A stretch of 64,000 nucleotides of DNA from Thermoproteus sp. (GTDB taxonomy: Archaea > Thermoproteota > Thermoprotei > Thermoproteales > Thermoproteaceae): contig JAWARJ010000001.1 of NCBI GenBank assembly GCA_038893495.1, positions 744,001-808,000 of the forward strand. Reading direction: 5' to 3'. A model generated the notes under the pieces. The model was given only the letters and a program-made list of their open reading frames with translations, ran no database searches and was not told the DNA's origin. Position 1 is the stretch's first letter. Each line of letters starts with the position of its first letter. Position numbers and translations under genes: made by a program. Shown here piece after piece: positions 44,431-54,184 of the stretch.

Positions 44431-44961
44431 CTATTCGACCTTTATCTCGAAGCCGCCCTTAGATTTATCCTTCTTTTCGAGCTCGACCACCAACACGCCG
44501 TTTCTATAAGTCGCCTTAGTCTTATCGGGCAGGACCTCCCCCGGCAACGGGATCTCCTTATAGTACTTCCTGTCCTTGCCCGACGCGCTGACTATGAGGA
44601 CCCTATTGTCGTTGCTCAACCTCACCTTTATGTCCTCCTTATCTACGCCGGGCATCTCCACGACGACTTTTATCTTGCCGTCGTCCTCCACCACATCGGT
44701 CAGAGGCTCTATTTCGTCTACGACCTCGATCCCGGCCCCCTCGCCCCTCCTGGGCCTCACATTGCCGAACTCTCTGACTACGGGCTTCCCGTCGGGGCCC
44801 ATGGTTATCTCGAAGCCGTAGTAGTAAAACCTAGGCCTGCCCCTGCCTTGATATCTCGGCTCGGTGAGCCTTTGGAACTCCTCGTCTATCTGCCGTTCGA
44901 GCTCCTCGAAGAACTTCTGCCACCTCTTGATCATCCTATCGAAATCATCAAAGATCGACAT
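44431..44961 (-). CDS. Small heat-shock protein (Hsp20/alpha-crystallin)
   Basis: This 176-residue protein has a helical N-terminus (FDDFDRMIKRWQKFFEELER). The alpha-crystallin domain starts near residue 85 (EPLTDVVEDDGKIKVVVEMP, then GVDKEDIKVRLSNDNRVLIV). YRNGVLVVELEKK carries the GVL hallmark, and a short tail has an IKV-type I-x-V motif. It is an ATP-independent holdase. ATG 44961 is about 26 nt from a TATA-like CTTTTTAG. It is divergent from cdc48, so two proteostasis genes share one intergenic region. Confidence 0.9.
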   Translation of the reverse strand: MSIFDDFDRMIKRWQKFFEELERQIDEEFQRLTEPRYQGRGRPRFYYYGFEITMGPDGKPVVREFGNVRPRRGEGAGIEVVDEIEPLTDVVEDDGKIKVVVEMPGVDKEDIKVRLSNDNRVLIVSASGKDRKYYKEIPLPGEVLPDKTKATYRNGVLVVELEKKDKSKGGFEIKVE

Positions 44962-45033
44962 AAGGCACTATTACATATCGACTAAAAAGCTTTTCCCGCT
45001 AAAGACTTTTATAGACAGACCCTCGTGCAGACG

Positions 45034-47289
45034 ATGGCAGATGAAGTGACTCTGCGCATCTTCGAGGCTAAGTCTAGAGATGTTGGGCGCTCCATCGTGA
45101 GGATCCCCATAAGGATCATGAAGAAGTTGGGCGTGGAGCCCGGCGACTACGTGGAGATAATTGGGCGGAAAAGCGCATATGCGCAAGTGTGGCCGGCCTA
45201 TCCGGAAGATGAAGATAAGGACATCATTAGGATGGATGGAATGATTAGACAAAACGCCGGGGTGGGCATAGGCGACACCGTGAGGGTGAGGAAGATCTCC
45301 CTTAGGCCCGCCCAGAGGGTCGTGCTGGCCCCCACAGAGCCCGTGAGGGTCGACCCAGAATACCTCAAGAAGCAGATACTCCTCGGGAAGCCGGTCACTA
45401 GGGGCCAGGCCATAGACGTGCCCTTCTACGGAGGCTCCATACGTTTCGTGGTGGTGCAGGTCCAGCCCGGCCCGGCGGCGTACGTATCGGTCGATACGGA
45501 GGTCACAGTGAGGGAGGAGCCCGTCAAGGAGACCGAGCTGGCCATACCTAGAGTCACTTGGGAGGACATCGGCGACCTGGAGGAGGCCAAGCAGAAAATT
45601 AGGGAGCTGGTCGAGCTACCCTTGAGGCACCCCGAGCTCTTTAAACATTTGGGCATAGAGCCCCCGAAGGGAATACTCCTATACGGCCCTCCTGGCACTG
45701 GTAAGACCCTTCTGGCTAAGGCTGTTGCTAATGAGGCTAATGCCTACTTTATCGCTATCAACGGGCCTGAGATCATGTCGAAGTACTATGGGGAGTCTGA
45801 GGCTAAGCTTAGAGAGATCTTTGAGGAGGCTAAGAAGAACGCGCCTGCCATAATCTTCATAGATGAGATAGACGCCATAGCCCCAAAGAGGGAGGAAGTG
45901 ACGGGAGAAGTAGAGAAGAGAGTAGTGGCGCAACTACTGACCCTCATGGACGGACTACAGGAGAGAGGACAGATAGTAGTCATAGGCGCAACCAACAGAC
46001 CAGACGCAGTAGACCCAGCACTAAGGAGGCCGGGCAGATTCGATAGAGAGATCCAAATACCGATGCCCGACAAGAGGGCCCGCCGCGAGATACTGCAAGT
46101 CCACACGCGCAATATGCCTCTATGTACCAGCGAGGACGTGAAGTCCGGTATCTGTGCCCCCGGCGACGAGGTGGATCTGGACAAGATAGCCGAGATGACC
46201 CACGGCTATACCGGTGCCGACATAGCCGCGTTGGCAAAAGAGGCCGCGATGTCGGCCTTGAGGAAGGCCGTCGCCAAGGGCATGATAGATCTAGACCAGG
46301 AGTCGATACCACAAGAGGTCTTGAACAAACTGAAGGTGGGGATGGGGGACTTCATGGAGGCCATGAAGTTCGTCCAGCCCACAGTCCTCAGGGAGGTCAT
46401 AATCGAGGTGCCCGAGGTCCACTGGAACGACATAGGGGGCTACGACGACATAAAACAGGAGTTGAGGGAAATAGTGGAGTGGCCCATGAAGTACAGAACC
46501 TACTTCGACGAGCTGGGCATAGAGCCGCCGAAGGGCATACTCCTATACGGCCCGCCGGGCGTCGGCAAGACTATGTTCGCCAAGGCCGTGGCCACGGAGT
46601 CCGGCGCCAACTTCATTGCGGTGAGGGGCCCCGAGATCCTATCGAAATGGGTCGGCGAGTCGGAAAAGGCGGTGCGTGAGATATTCAAGAGGGCCAGGAT
46701 GGCGGCCCCCTGCGTGGTCTTCTTCGATGAGATAGACTCCATAGCGCCCGCGAGGGGGTCGAGACTTGGCGACTCCGGCGTGACCGACAGAATCGTCAAT
46801 CAGCTCCTAGCGGAGATGGACGGGATAGGGGCCTTGAAGAACGTAGTGGTGATGGCCGCCACGAATAGGCCGGACATATTGGACCCGGCGCTCTTGAGGC
46901 CCGGGAGGTTCGACCGCATAATATACGTGCCGCCTCCCGACGAGAAGGCTAGGCTCGAGATCTTTAAGGTCCACACCAAACGCGTCAAGCTCTGCGACGA
47001 AGCCGCCTCCAAGGACGGGAAGTGCAAGAAAGAAGACGTCGTGGATCTCGCCGAGCTGGCTAAAATGACTGAAGGCTATACAGGCGCGGACATAGCGGCG
47101 TTGGTGAGAGAGGCCGCCATGTTGGCTCTAAGAGAAACCATAAGGGAGAGAGCAGGCTCGGCGAGGCCTGTATCGCGCCAGCACTTCATGGAGGCCATGA
47201 AGAGAATACCGCCATCGTTGACAAAAGAAGATATACGGAGATATGAAGATATGTCGAAAAGGATAAAGCGGGCAATAGTCGGGCTTTAG
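45034..47289 (+). CDS. cdc48: Cdc48/VCP/VAT-type double AAA ATPase
   Basis: This 751-residue unfoldase has an N-domain (residues 1-180: double-psi barrel and clam), D1 with GPPGTGKT and [11 protein letters not shown]2 with GPPGVGKT and [10 protein letters not shown], and SRH motifs ATNRPD in both. It unfolds proteins for the proteasome. ATG 45034 is chosen over GTG 45025 because it is 24 nt from the TATA centre (CTTTTATAGAC) and matches the family start MADEVTLRI. Within D1, codon choice changes abruptly: T-ending codons at about 45680-45845, then A-ending codons at about 45895-46070, unlike the C/G-ending codons elsewhere. This may reflect gene conversion from a paralogue. Confidence 0.93.
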   Translation: MADEVTLRIFEAKSRDVGRSIVRIPIRIMKKLGVEPGDYVEIIGRKSAYAQVWPAYPEDEDKDIIRMDGMIRQNAGVGIGDTVRVRKISLRPAQRVVLAPTEPVRVDPEYLKKQILLGKPVTRGQAIDVPFYGGSIRFVVVQVQPGPAAYVSVDTEVTVREEPVKETELAIPRVTWEDIGDLEEAKQKIRELVELPLRHPELFKHLGIEPPKGILLYGPPGTGKTLLAKAVANEANAYFIAINGPEIMSKYYGESEAKLREIFEEAKKNAPAIIFIDEIDAIAPKREEVTGEVEKRVVAQLLTLMDGLQERGQIVVIGATNRPDAVDPALRRPGRFDREIQIPMPDKRARREILQVHTRNMPLCTSEDVKSGICAPGDEVDLDKIAEMTHGYTGADIAALAKEAAMSALRKAVAKGMIDLDQESIPQEVLNKLKVGMGDFMEAMKFVQPTVLREVIIEVPEVHWNDIGGYDDIKQELREIVEWPMKYRTYFDELGIEPPKGILLYGPPGVGKTMFAKAVATESGANFIAVRGPEILSKWVGESEKAVREIFKRARMAAPCVVFFDEIDSIAPARGSRLGDSGVTDRIVNQLLAEMDGIGALKNVVVMAATNRPDILDPALLRPGRFDRIIYVPPPDEKARLEIFKVHTKRVKLCDEAASKDGKCKKEDVVDLAELAKMTEGYTGADIAALVREAAMLALRETIRERAGSARPVSRQHFMEAMKRIPPSLTKEDIRRYEDMSKRIKRAIVGL

Positions 47290-47399
47290 GCCTAGGGGCC
47301 GCTTGAGGCTCGCCTATAGCGGACGCCGTCAAGCTTGCTATATGTTACAAGCCCATATTGTTCTCCATCTTATTGCGATATCTCATGATAAAAGAGAAA

Positions 47400-48095
47400 T
47401 TATGTAATCAATATATATATTCCTGTAGCTATAATAACAGGTCCTATAATATATCTAAGCCATATAGAACGTCCACAGTGTACTAATCGTTGCCCCAAGA
47501 ACACACCGATACCTGAAAACACCCCGCCCACCGCTATAGTTCGTTTCAACGCAATAGAGGTGGCCGCCTCTGCCGTCCTAAATAGAGGCATCAACGCCTC
47601 GACGTCGGCGAAGAATGCCTTCACCACAGCGAAGGCTGTAGATGTGCCTAACATCACGTCGAGAAAACCAGTGACAAAATTAACGAGACCTCTAAGTGCG
47701 CGTCGTCTAGGTGAAATTCCCCTAATCACGCCAACTATTTTAATCCCGGTCGCCACTAAGGCGAGAGAGACAATTATCCTCAACACCTCCCAATTTAAAA
47801 AGGCCCATATAGCCGCGCCAGAAATTACTCCTAAAAGCGCCGGAAGCCCCCTGAGATATTCTATACGAAATACCGGTCCCTGGCCGTATAGCCTCTGATA
47901 GATTAAATTTAACAAACCCGATATTGCCGTAGAGATTGTAGAGCTGAGTATTATCACCGGAAGTTGCGCCCCTACGGCTAACATAAACGGCAACAAGAAG
48001 AGGTTTGCGTAGGCTGGCTCCTCTACGGCGCTAGAGAGGATCCCTGCGAAGAGACCTACGTAGAGCCAAATGAGATTAGAGCTGTCCAGACTCAT
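47400..48095 (-). CDS. TauE/SafE-like membrane transporter
   Basis: This 231-residue protein has seven or eight hydrophobic helices. The first conserved unit (YVGLFAGILSSAVEEPAYAN followed by FLLPFMLAVGAQLP and AISGLLNLIYQRLYG) and its later repeat (GLVNFVTGFLDVMLGTSTA) resemble the duplicated motif of the TauE/SafE anion exporter family. The substrate is unknown. Codon use is more AT-rich than in the neighbours. It overlaps the acyltransferase gene by 20 nt and follows it on the same strand. Confidence 0.6.
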   Translation of the reverse strand: MSLDSSNLIWLYVGLFAGILSSAVEEPAYANLFLLPFMLAVGAQLPVIILSSTISTAISGLLNLIYQRLYGQGPVFRIEYLRGLPALLGVISGAAIWAFLNWEVLRIIVSLALVATGIKIVGVIRGISPRRRALRGLVNFVTGFLDVMLGTSTAFAVVKAFFADVEALMPLFRTAEAATSIALKRTIAVGGVFSGIGVFLGQRLVHCGRSIWLRYIIGPVIIATGIYILIT

Positions 48096-48762
48096 ATATG
48101 GCTCTTTTCCTCAAATATTCGTCGACTTTCCCTATCTCTCTGGCGGGGACGCCTGCCACCACCACGCCCGGTGGGACGTCTCTAGTGACCACGGCGCCGG
48201 CGGCCACCACGGCCCCCTCGCCTATCTCGACGCCGGCGACTAAAGTGGAGTTTGCGCCTATAACGGCGCCTCTCCTAATTACGACCGGGTCGAGCCTTTT
48301 GCTGGGAGGATATTTGTCGTTTGTGATAACCGCATTGGGCCCTATGAAGACGTCGTCCTCGACGATCGTCCCGTTGGGTATATAGACCATCGACTGTATC
48401 CAGGCGTTCCTCCCTATCTTGACACCCTTCTCTATTATGGAGCCTGTCCCTATCCTCACGCCGTCGCCTATCACCGTCTCCTCTCTAATCAAGACGTTGT
48501 GGCCTAGCTCCACGCCGGAGCCCAAGACAGTCTTCTCATATATGATGGAGCCTCTTCTCAATATCGCCCTCTCGCCTATTTTGGCCCCCTCGCTTATTTC
48601 GTCAAGAGCCTTGAAGTCGCCTAGGATCTTGGCCCTGGTGGGGTAGCCTATCACCACTGCGTCGACAAAAGAGCCCTCGCCCACCACCGAGGGGCCCAGT
48701 ATTACCGCTTCGGGGTCGACGTATTTAGCCTTGACTACCGCCCTCGCCGATTTGAGCCCCAT
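48076..48762 (-). CDS. Left-handed beta-helix acyltransferase (WbbJ/WlbB-like)
   Basis: This 228-residue protein is built of hexapeptide repeats (VILGPSVVGEGSFVDAVVIG, IGDGVRIGTGSIIEKGVKIG) around residues 15-190. VFIGPNAVITNDKYPPS is the substrate/coenzyme-loop motif of UDP-sugar N-acetyltransferases such as WlbB/WbpD, and VPPGVVVAGVPAREIG is the usual C-terminus. It probably acetylates an amino sugar of a surface glycan. ATG 48762 is preferred over ATG 48792, whose first ten codons (MLSLNSWCIA) are not protein-family-like. Confidence 0.8.
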   Translation of the reverse strand: MGLKSARAVVKAKYVDPEAVILGPSVVGEGSFVDAVVIGYPTRAKILGDFKALDEISEGAKIGERAILRRGSIIYEKTVLGSGVELGHNVLIREETVIGDGVRIGTGSIIEKGVKIGRNAWIQSMVYIPNGTIVEDDVFIGPNAVITNDKYPPSKRLDPVVIRRGAVIGANSTLVAGVEIGEGAVVAAGAVVTRDVPPGVVVAGVPAREIGKVDEYLRKRAIYESGQL

Positions 48763-48803
48763 GGCTATACACCAACTATTTAAGGATAACATATCTATAG
48801 GCC

Positions 48804-49169
48804 ATGGCCGACTTGGCGCCAGAAGATCTGCTCCAAGACGTCTTGAGGGAACTTGTGGAGATGAGGAGGTCTCTATCAGCCTTGTCGAAACAAATAGCGG
48901 ACATAGCGGCTAGAGTAGAGAAGGCCCAACAACAGCCGCCGCCTCCCCCGCCGGCGCCACCCAGCGTTGAGGTGCCAGTGTCTAGGATACAGGAGGCGGC
49001 GGATAGGATAAACGCGGTGTTGCAGAAAGCTGTAGAGGAGCTCTCATACCAGAGAGAGGTATTGATGGAGGAGTTGAGGCGACGGGACGCCTTGTGTGAG
49101 TCCCTCTTGGAGAGGATAGCCGCGTTACAGGCGGAGCTGGAGAGACTACGGGCAATTCAAAGTAAATAA
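48804..49169 (+). CDS. Small coiled-coil protein with proline-rich linker
   Basis: This 121-residue protein has helix 1 (LLQDVLRELVEMRRSLSALS to about residue 41), a QQQPPPPPPAPP linker, and a second long helix (RIQEAADRINAVLQKAVEEL to the end). No enzyme motif is seen. TATA-like CTATTTAAGG lies 24 nt before its ATG. It is immediately followed by a much larger coiled-coil gene whose TATA box overlaps this gene's stop codon, so the two may act together. Confidence 0.65.
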   Translation: MADLAPEDLLQDVLRELVEMRRSLSALSKQIADIAARVEKAQQQPPPPPPAPPSVEVPVSRIQEAADRINAVLQKAVEELSYQREVLMEELRRRDALCESLLERIAALQAELERLRAIQSK

Positions 49170-49194
49170 TTTAAAGCCGTCGAGAAGTCGTTTT

Positions 49195-50424
49195 GTGTTC
49201 AGGAGGGAAGACGCCAAGAAGATCGAGGACGCCATCGCCAGGATAGACTCGGCGTTGAGCTCAATAAACACAAGCCTCAACGAGCTCAGAGGGGCCGTCC
49301 CTCCCGACTTGAGGAGCAACCTCATCGAGTTGCGGAAGTCGATAGACGGCCTCTCCAACGTCATCTCTAGGAGCGTCAAGGACCTCGTCGACGGAGTGGC
49401 CAGGCTTAACGAGGTCGTGAGGGGCATGTCGGACTTAGCCTCTAGGCAGAGAGAGCTCATGGAGACAATGGAGCAGTTAAGGGGCTCCGCGGCTCAAGTG
49501 GTAAACGCGGCCGACTCTCTGACCAAATCCCTCGCCTCCGTCAACGACCTGCTGGCCAAACTCGGCGACCTCTCTTCGTCGTTAGAGGCCCTCAACGGCT
49601 CGGCCGCGCAGATTAGGACCATAGCCGCCTCCATGTTGGAGCTCACCCGCGAGTTCGCCGCAAAGATGCAGGACTACGAGGCCAAATTGAAGCAGTTGGC
49701 CTATAGGGAGGCCGAGCTCAAGGCGAGAGAGGAGGCGCTGAAGAGGAGGGAGGGCGAGCTGGAGGCTTTAGCTCAAGACTTAAAGAAGCTGGCCGACGCC
49801 TCGGCCTCGGCCCGTCCCCTCTTCGACGACTTGAGGAACATGTTGGCTAAATATGCCTCCATGTTGCAAGAGCTGGAGGAGAGGGAGAGGGCGTTGAGGA
49901 GCCGCGAGGAGGAGCTCATGAGGCGCGATCTAGACCTCAAGAAGATGCAACAGGAGCTGGAGGCCAAGAGGGCAGAGCTGGACCAGAGGGAGGCCCGCGT
50001 GAGGGAGCTGGAGGAGAGGGGCAGGGAGGCCGAGGCCAAATTGAAGGAGTTGGAGGCCAAGAGGGCTGAGCTGGAGCAGTTGGGGCGGGACGTAGAGGCC
50101 AGGAAGAAGGAGTTGGAGGAGCTCGTCGTCAAGTATAAAAACGTAGAGGAGGCCTTGAGGAGCAAAGAGGCTGAGTACGCTAAGATGGAGGAATATGTGA
50201 GGCGTAAAGAGGCTGAGCTCATGGACGGGCTGGCGCCTTTCGCCAGAAGGCTCATAGAGGAGGAGGCGCGACTGGCCGAATGGCAGAAGAGGTTGCTGGA
50301 ACAGGAGAGGGAGATACTCTCCTTCTATAGGTCGCTCCTGTTGAGGGAGGCCGCCGTCGCCGAGATGAAAAACCGCCTCGACGAATGTAGAAAGAGACTT
50401 GAGGAGTTAGAGAAGAGGGGCTGA
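49195..50424 (+). CDS. Large coiled-coil protein of unknown function
   Basis: This 409-residue protein is almost wholly helical. Residues 1-150 have Ser/Asn-rich heptads resembling signalling or cytoskeletal coils. Residues 150-395 form a highly charged coiled coil (YREAELKAREEALKRREGEL, LEAKRAELDQREARVRELEE). There is no signal peptide, ATPase head or membrane helix, so it is a cytoplasmic scaffold-like protein, though it resembles the arms of SMC-type proteins. The GTG at 49195 is 24 nt from TAATTTAAAG. Confidence 0.65.
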   Translation: MFRREDAKKIEDAIARIDSALSSINTSLNELRGAVPPDLRSNLIELRKSIDGLSNVISRSVKDLVDGVARLNEVVRGMSDLASRQRELMETMEQLRGSAAQVVNAADSLTKSLASVNDLLAKLGDLSSSLEALNGSAAQIRTIAASMLELTREFAAKMQDYEAKLKQLAYREAELKAREEALKRREGELEALAQDLKKLADASASARPLFDDLRNMLAKYASMLQELEERERALRSREEELMRRDLDLKKMQQELEAKRAELDQREARVRELEERGREAEAKLKELEAKRAELEQLGRDVEARKKELEELVVKYKNVEEALRSKEAEYAKMEEYVRRKEAELMDGLAPFARRLIEEEARLAEWQKRLLEQEREILSFYRSLLLREAAVAEMKNRLDECRKRLEELEKRG

Positions 50425-50431
50425 CGGCGTT

Positions 50432-50731
50432 TTAGCCGAAGACCGAGGGGGCTATGTGGGAGACTATGGAGTACCCCAGCGCTATTATCGACAACACGAA
50501 CAGAACTATCAATAGGGCCATGAGCGCCTTGAGCTCAGCCGCCTCCCTCTCGTTGGCCGCTATGTCTAGAGAAGCCGCAGCGTCGCGCCTCCCCAAGACG
50601 AACAGAACGACGTCTATTACCGCCAGGAGGAGGTAGACTGGCAGTACTTGAGGCGCCGAGACGCCTCTAAGTATTAAGGCCGACGCGAACGCCACCAGCG
50701 AGAACAATATTGAGGCTGTTGCGAACTTCAC
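50432..50731 (-). CDS. Small three-helix membrane protein
   Basis: This protein of 99 residues, from GTG 50731, has three hydrophobic segments (ATASILFSLVAFASALIL, VLPVYLLLAVIDVVLFVLG, KALMALLIVLFVLSIIALGY). A charged loop containing DIAANEREAAELK lies between the second and third. The family is not recognised. The longer frame to 50866 overlaps the divergent gene and is rejected; TATA-like CTATACTTAAA (50748-50757) is about 21 nt from GTG 50731. It is convergent with the coiled-coil gene. Confidence 0.6.
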   Translation of the reverse strand: MKFATASILFSLVAFASALILRGVSAPQVLPVYLLLAVIDVVLFVLGRRDAAASLDIAANEREAAELKALMALLIVLFVLSIIALGYSIVSHIAPSVFG

Positions 50732-50757
50732 GCACAGCGCGGCCCGTCTATACTTAA

Positions 50758-52302
50758 ATGTTGTCCTTATTTGTCTCCGAGCGCAAATCGGCGATGTTAG
50801 TGGCGTTGTACCTGCTTCTAAACTCCACGTTGATGTCGGTGCAGGTGCCCTACGTGCCCTACACATACAGCATATATCTAGGCGGATGTGCCAACTTCAC
50901 CGCCTATCTCGACCCGCTGTCCGGCTACGGCATAAGCGCCGTATACGTCGTGGACCAATATGGACATGTGGAGAGGGCGCTTCTGGCCCCCTACAGCACG
51001 CCAACATATGCGTCGGGCTACATCTGCGGGGCATTCCTGTCGGTGGTGGTGGACAAATGGAGGGCTGTAGGCCCCTTGATACCTATCTCCTACGGGAGCC
51101 CCGCCGCGGGCAATCTGATAGGGTCGGTCCAACTGAACGTAACCGACGTTGCTTTGATCCAAATAAAGTCGCTATATAGGCCCAACGTCACCGGCTCCTT
51201 CATCTACAAGATAGGAGAACAAGACGCGTTGGGGGTCTACCTCGTCGAGTATTTGGCGTACGGCGGACAGGTGACTATATCGGGCTACGGTCTCGTCAAC
51301 GTGACGCCGATACATTTCTCCTCGAATGCGCCAGACTACTACGTATACGTCCCTGAGCCTGGCACCAACATCTCGGGCGGCTACCCGCTGGCTATATCGG
51401 GCCTGCGGTTTGCCCCCTCACAGATCTACCTCCTAGGCAAGCCCACGTTGGTCGTCAGACAGGTCGAAATACCCGTAGAGGGGCAATGTCGAGGTGTCGC
51501 CTACGTCTCCAACCCGCTGGCCAGACCCGTGGCCGTGATGGTCCAACTAAACGACGGGGAGAGCTATGTGGTCCAGAGCCCCGAATTTCCGAAGGCCATA
51601 AACACCACAGTCCTCCTAGGCGTCAACGCCACGGACTTGACGGGGACCCCTCTGTCTGCCTACAACCTCACGGTCTACCCGACAACAGATGGGGGAGCGC
51701 CTATAGGGAGGTGTCTAGTCAGCGGCGTCGACTACTACGTGGCGGTGGTCCTTAACAACTCCACGCTGTACTACCCAGCGTCGGTCTTAGGGGGATACCT
51801 AGTGGCGCAGACCGACATAGTGAAGCCAAGGGTGGTGGTGTACGGCTGGGGGAACGCCACGGTGAAGCCGGCAATAGCTAGGGCGGGCGCCAACGTTACC
51901 GTATATGTCGACCTAAACGGGACCGTCATAGGCGTCTATACGCTCAAGGCGCAACCCGTCTTGACCGTAAACGACACGGGCCTGGCGAGGAGGATACACG
52001 TGGTGGACATATTGGGCGCTCCCCTCGACGAGTTCGAAGTGGTTGAGGGCGGCCTCGCCTTTAGGGGCTCGGGCGGCGTGGCCACAATAATACCCACATC
52101 TAACGTCGTGGTTGTGAGGTACCGCGGCGTCGAGTATCTAGTCCAGTTGGGCGACACTATTAGGCTACCAGTATTGACGAGGGAGAGCGTCTTTAAGGTG
52201 CTGGCAGCCTCCATCGTCGCCGGAGCCGCGGCCGGTCTCGCCTTGACGAGACGTGGAGGGGAAAAGAAGGGAAAGGAGCTGGAAGAGGTAGTCGAGGTGT
52301 AG
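50758..52302 (+). CDS. Secreted, membrane-anchored surface protein of unknown function
   Basis: This 514-residue protein has an N-terminal signal sequence (MLVALYLLLNSTLMSV, from an internal ATG 50794), a long beta-rich, Tyr/Gly-rich extracellular region with many N-x-S/T sites, and a C-terminal helix (VLAASIVAGAAAGLALT) with a basic/acidic cytoplasmic tail. The layout is that of a surface-layer-associated protein. ATG 50758 is too close to the TATA-like box at 50748-50757; ATG 50794 at the signal peptide may be the true start. The DUF1512 membrane protein follows 46 nt downstream. Confidence 0.6.
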   Translation: MLSLFVSERKSAMLVALYLLLNSTLMSVQVPYVPYTYSIYLGGCANFTAYLDPLSGYGISAVYVVDQYGHVERALLAPYSTPTYASGYICGAFLSVVVDKWRAVGPLIPISYGSPAAGNLIGSVQLNVTDVALIQIKSLYRPNVTGSFIYKIGEQDALGVYLVEYLAYGGQVTISGYGLVNVTPIHFSSNAPDYYVYVPEPGTNISGGYPLAISGLRFAPSQIYLLGKPTLVVRQVEIPVEGQCRGVAYVSNPLARPVAVMVQLNDGESYVVQSPEFPKAINTTVLLGVNATDLTGTPLSAYNLTVYPTTDGGAPIGRCLVSGVDYYVAVVLNNSTLYYPASVLGGYLVAQTDIVKPRVVVYGWGNATVKPAIARAGANVTVYVDLNGTVIGVYTLKAQPVLTVNDTGLARRIHVVDILGAPLDEFEVVEGGLAFRGSGGVATIIPTSNVVVVRYRGVEYLVQLGDTIRLPVLTRESVFKVLAASIVAGAAAGLALTRRGGEKKGKELEEVVEV

Positions 52303-52348
52303 CGGAGGGCATCGGAAATCTTTTTAATAACATAACAGTGGGAAGCCG

Positions 52349-53476
52349 ATGTTGTTACAAACTACGGCCACAACAACGGGCACCGGCTTGTGGTACTGGA
52401 TCATCACCACTATAGTGTGGTTTCTGGCCATCTATATATATCAAGAATTCTACTACATACAGAGGCCCCTCTGGCAAATAGGAGGCTTTCTGTCCTATCT
52501 AGGCCAGATGATAAGGACGGCGTCCAGCGACATAGGCAACTACCTAGAAAAGATGAAAAAACAGGGGGTCAGCCGCAAAGACGTCGAGGACGTAATAAGG
52601 AGGATGTTGGACTTCACCGTCATACCTCCGACCAACCTCGACCCCTTTGGCATAGTGCCCAAATATAAGAATATCCTAAACGCCTACGAGTCCACCTCGG
52701 AGGCCGAAGTGGCCAAATTGATAGGCGATAGGGACACCGCCGTCAAGAACGCATCGACGGCCTTGGAGGCCCTCCGCGAGATAAACTACCTCTACAAGGT
52801 CGTAGACCACTACTACAGGATAGCTAGGAAGTACAAGCTGTATGTCTACGCCATGCAGCTGTCCATGTTGTTGCCTCTCCTCAAGGAGGTGTCCGACGCG
52901 CTGAACGGAGCCGTCTCGGCCTTCATGAAGGGAGTGCCTGTAGGCGACAGCGCGGGGCCGCTGGTGGCCTTCAACGTAATTAAGGCCTGCAACTCGCCGA
53001 CTGCCCACGACGGGATAAAAGACACTGCAGTGGTGGAATGCGACTTGGAGGGAAGGAAGTTGTATGTAGTCAAGGCCAGAGGTCCCGGGAGCACTGTGGG
53101 GAGGCCCGACGAGGGCGTGGAGTACGTCTTCGAGAAGCTCGGCGCGAGGCCTAAATACGTGATCACTGTGGACGCCGCCCTGAAGCTAGAGGGCGAGAAG
53201 ACCGGCGAGATAGCAGAGGGCGTCGGCGTGGCCATGGGCGGAATAGGTGCGGAGAAGTTCAACATAGAGAGCATAGCCACTAAATACGGCGTGCCGCTCT
53301 ACGCCTTCCTCATAAAGATGAGGGAGGCCGAGGCCCTCACTGCTATGACTAAAGAGATATACGACGCGGTCCAGACTGTCAGCAAGAGGGTGGTCGACTT
53401 CATAAAGGAAAAAGTACAGCCGGGCGAGGCGGTCCTCCTAGTCGGCGTCGGCAATACGGTCGGCGTGGCCCAATAG
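52349..53476 (+). CDS. DUF1512-family crenarchaeal membrane protein
   Basis: This 375-residue protein has one N-terminal transmembrane helix (LWYWIITTIVWFLAIYIYQE). A conserved region follows, with FTVIPPTNLDPFGIVPKY, helical segments, and a C-terminal domain containing RGPGSTVGRPDEGVEYVFEK and VGVAMGGIGAEKFNIESIAT. This is the DUF1512 (PF07431) family found in Archaea. Its function is unknown. The ATG at 52349 is 24 nt from TATA-like TTTTTAATAAC. It is directly convergent with the CorA-like gene (no spacer). Confidence 0.82.
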   Translation: MLLQTTATTTGTGLWYWIITTIVWFLAIYIYQEFYYIQRPLWQIGGFLSYLGQMIRTASSDIGNYLEKMKKQGVSRKDVEDVIRRMLDFTVIPPTNLDPFGIVPKYKNILNAYESTSEAEVAKLIGDRDTAVKNASTALEALREINYLYKVVDHYYRIARKYKLYVYAMQLSMLLPLLKEVSDALNGAVSAFMKGVPVGDSAGPLVAFNVIKACNSPTAHDGIKDTAVVECDLEGRKLYVVKARGPGSTVGRPDEGVEYVFEKLGARPKYVITVDAALKLEGEKTGEIAEGVGVAMGGIGAEKFNIESIATKYGVPLYAFLIKMREAEALTAMTKEIYDAVQTVSKRVVDFIKEKVQPGEAVLLVGVGNTVGVAQ

Positions 53477-54121
53477 CTACATTTTGTAGGTAATTACGGC
53501 AAATACGGCGGTAGCTAACGCCATGAGCGCAAATACGGCGAGGGGGTGGTCCGCCAGAGGCAGATGCGATAGGTTCATGCCGTAGATGCTGGATATCAAT
53601 ATGGCAGGCAACGCGATTGTGCCCACCAGCGTCATCCTCCTCATGGAGGTATTTATGGAGTTTTGGATCTGGCTTAGGTAGAGGAGGCGGAGGTCAAATA
53701 GGCTTCTCCTCAACGCCGAGGCCCTCCTGAACGCCGCCTTGGCGATCTCGAAGGTCCTCGGCCTTATTAGGCCCAGACCCTTCAGTTGCAACGACAACGA
53801 CCGTAGAGACGCGGCGTGGCCGTAGAGCGAATGTACGAGGTAAGAGAGGTTGTATATCTCCGTGGGCTCCACCCTGCGGTCGGACTCCAAGGCGTACTCC
53901 AGCTCGTCGAGCATGGCCTCTATCCTATCGGCGAGCGCCAATAGGGAACTAGCCGCGGCCGACACCGACTGGTCTAGCGTCGCGAAGCGCCCGGCCTCGA
54001 GGGCCTTGCCGTTTCGGTCCACCTTCATGGACACCTTCTCCTCATATATATCGCCCTCCTTCAACTCCACTATTGGGAACTCCACGAGGTACTTCCCCCC
54101 TTCTTCAGATACGACATACAT
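53477..54121 (-). CDS. Short CorA-like divalent-cation transporter
   Basis: This 214-residue protein has a helical cytoplasmic region followed by QIQNSINTSMRRMTLVGTIA, helix 1, YGMNLSHLPL (the invariant GMN selectivity motif) and helix 2 (AVFALMALATAVFAVITYKM). This is the C-terminal architecture of CorA channels. It is about 100 residues shorter than typical CorA because the N-terminal alpha/beta domain is reduced. Mg2+, Co2+ or another divalent ion is the likely substrate. Confidence 0.8.
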   Translation of the reverse strand: MYVVSEEGGKYLVEFPIVELKEGDIYEEKVSMKVDRNGKALEAGRFATLDQSVSAAASSLLALADRIEAMLDELEYALESDRRVEPTEIYNLSYLVHSLYGHAASLRSLSLQLKGLGLIRPRTFEIAKAAFRRASALRRSLFDLRLLYLSQIQNSINTSMRRMTLVGTIALPAILISSIYGMNLSHLPLADHPLAVFALMALATAVFAVITYKM

Positions 54122-54184
54122 ATAGGAAGTTGCGGACGGCTAAAAAAGCCCAAAAGACTTATAACTCAGAAGAGGTGGGTAGGC

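Noticed and set aside
48762-48804. A fifth shared bidirectional TATA box between the acyltransferase and the small coiled-coil gene
   Set aside because: CTATTTAAGG fits the plus-strand gene (24 nt), but it is only about 18 nt from the minus-strand ATG, for which another A/T-rich box near 48791 fits better; two separate boxes are more likely.
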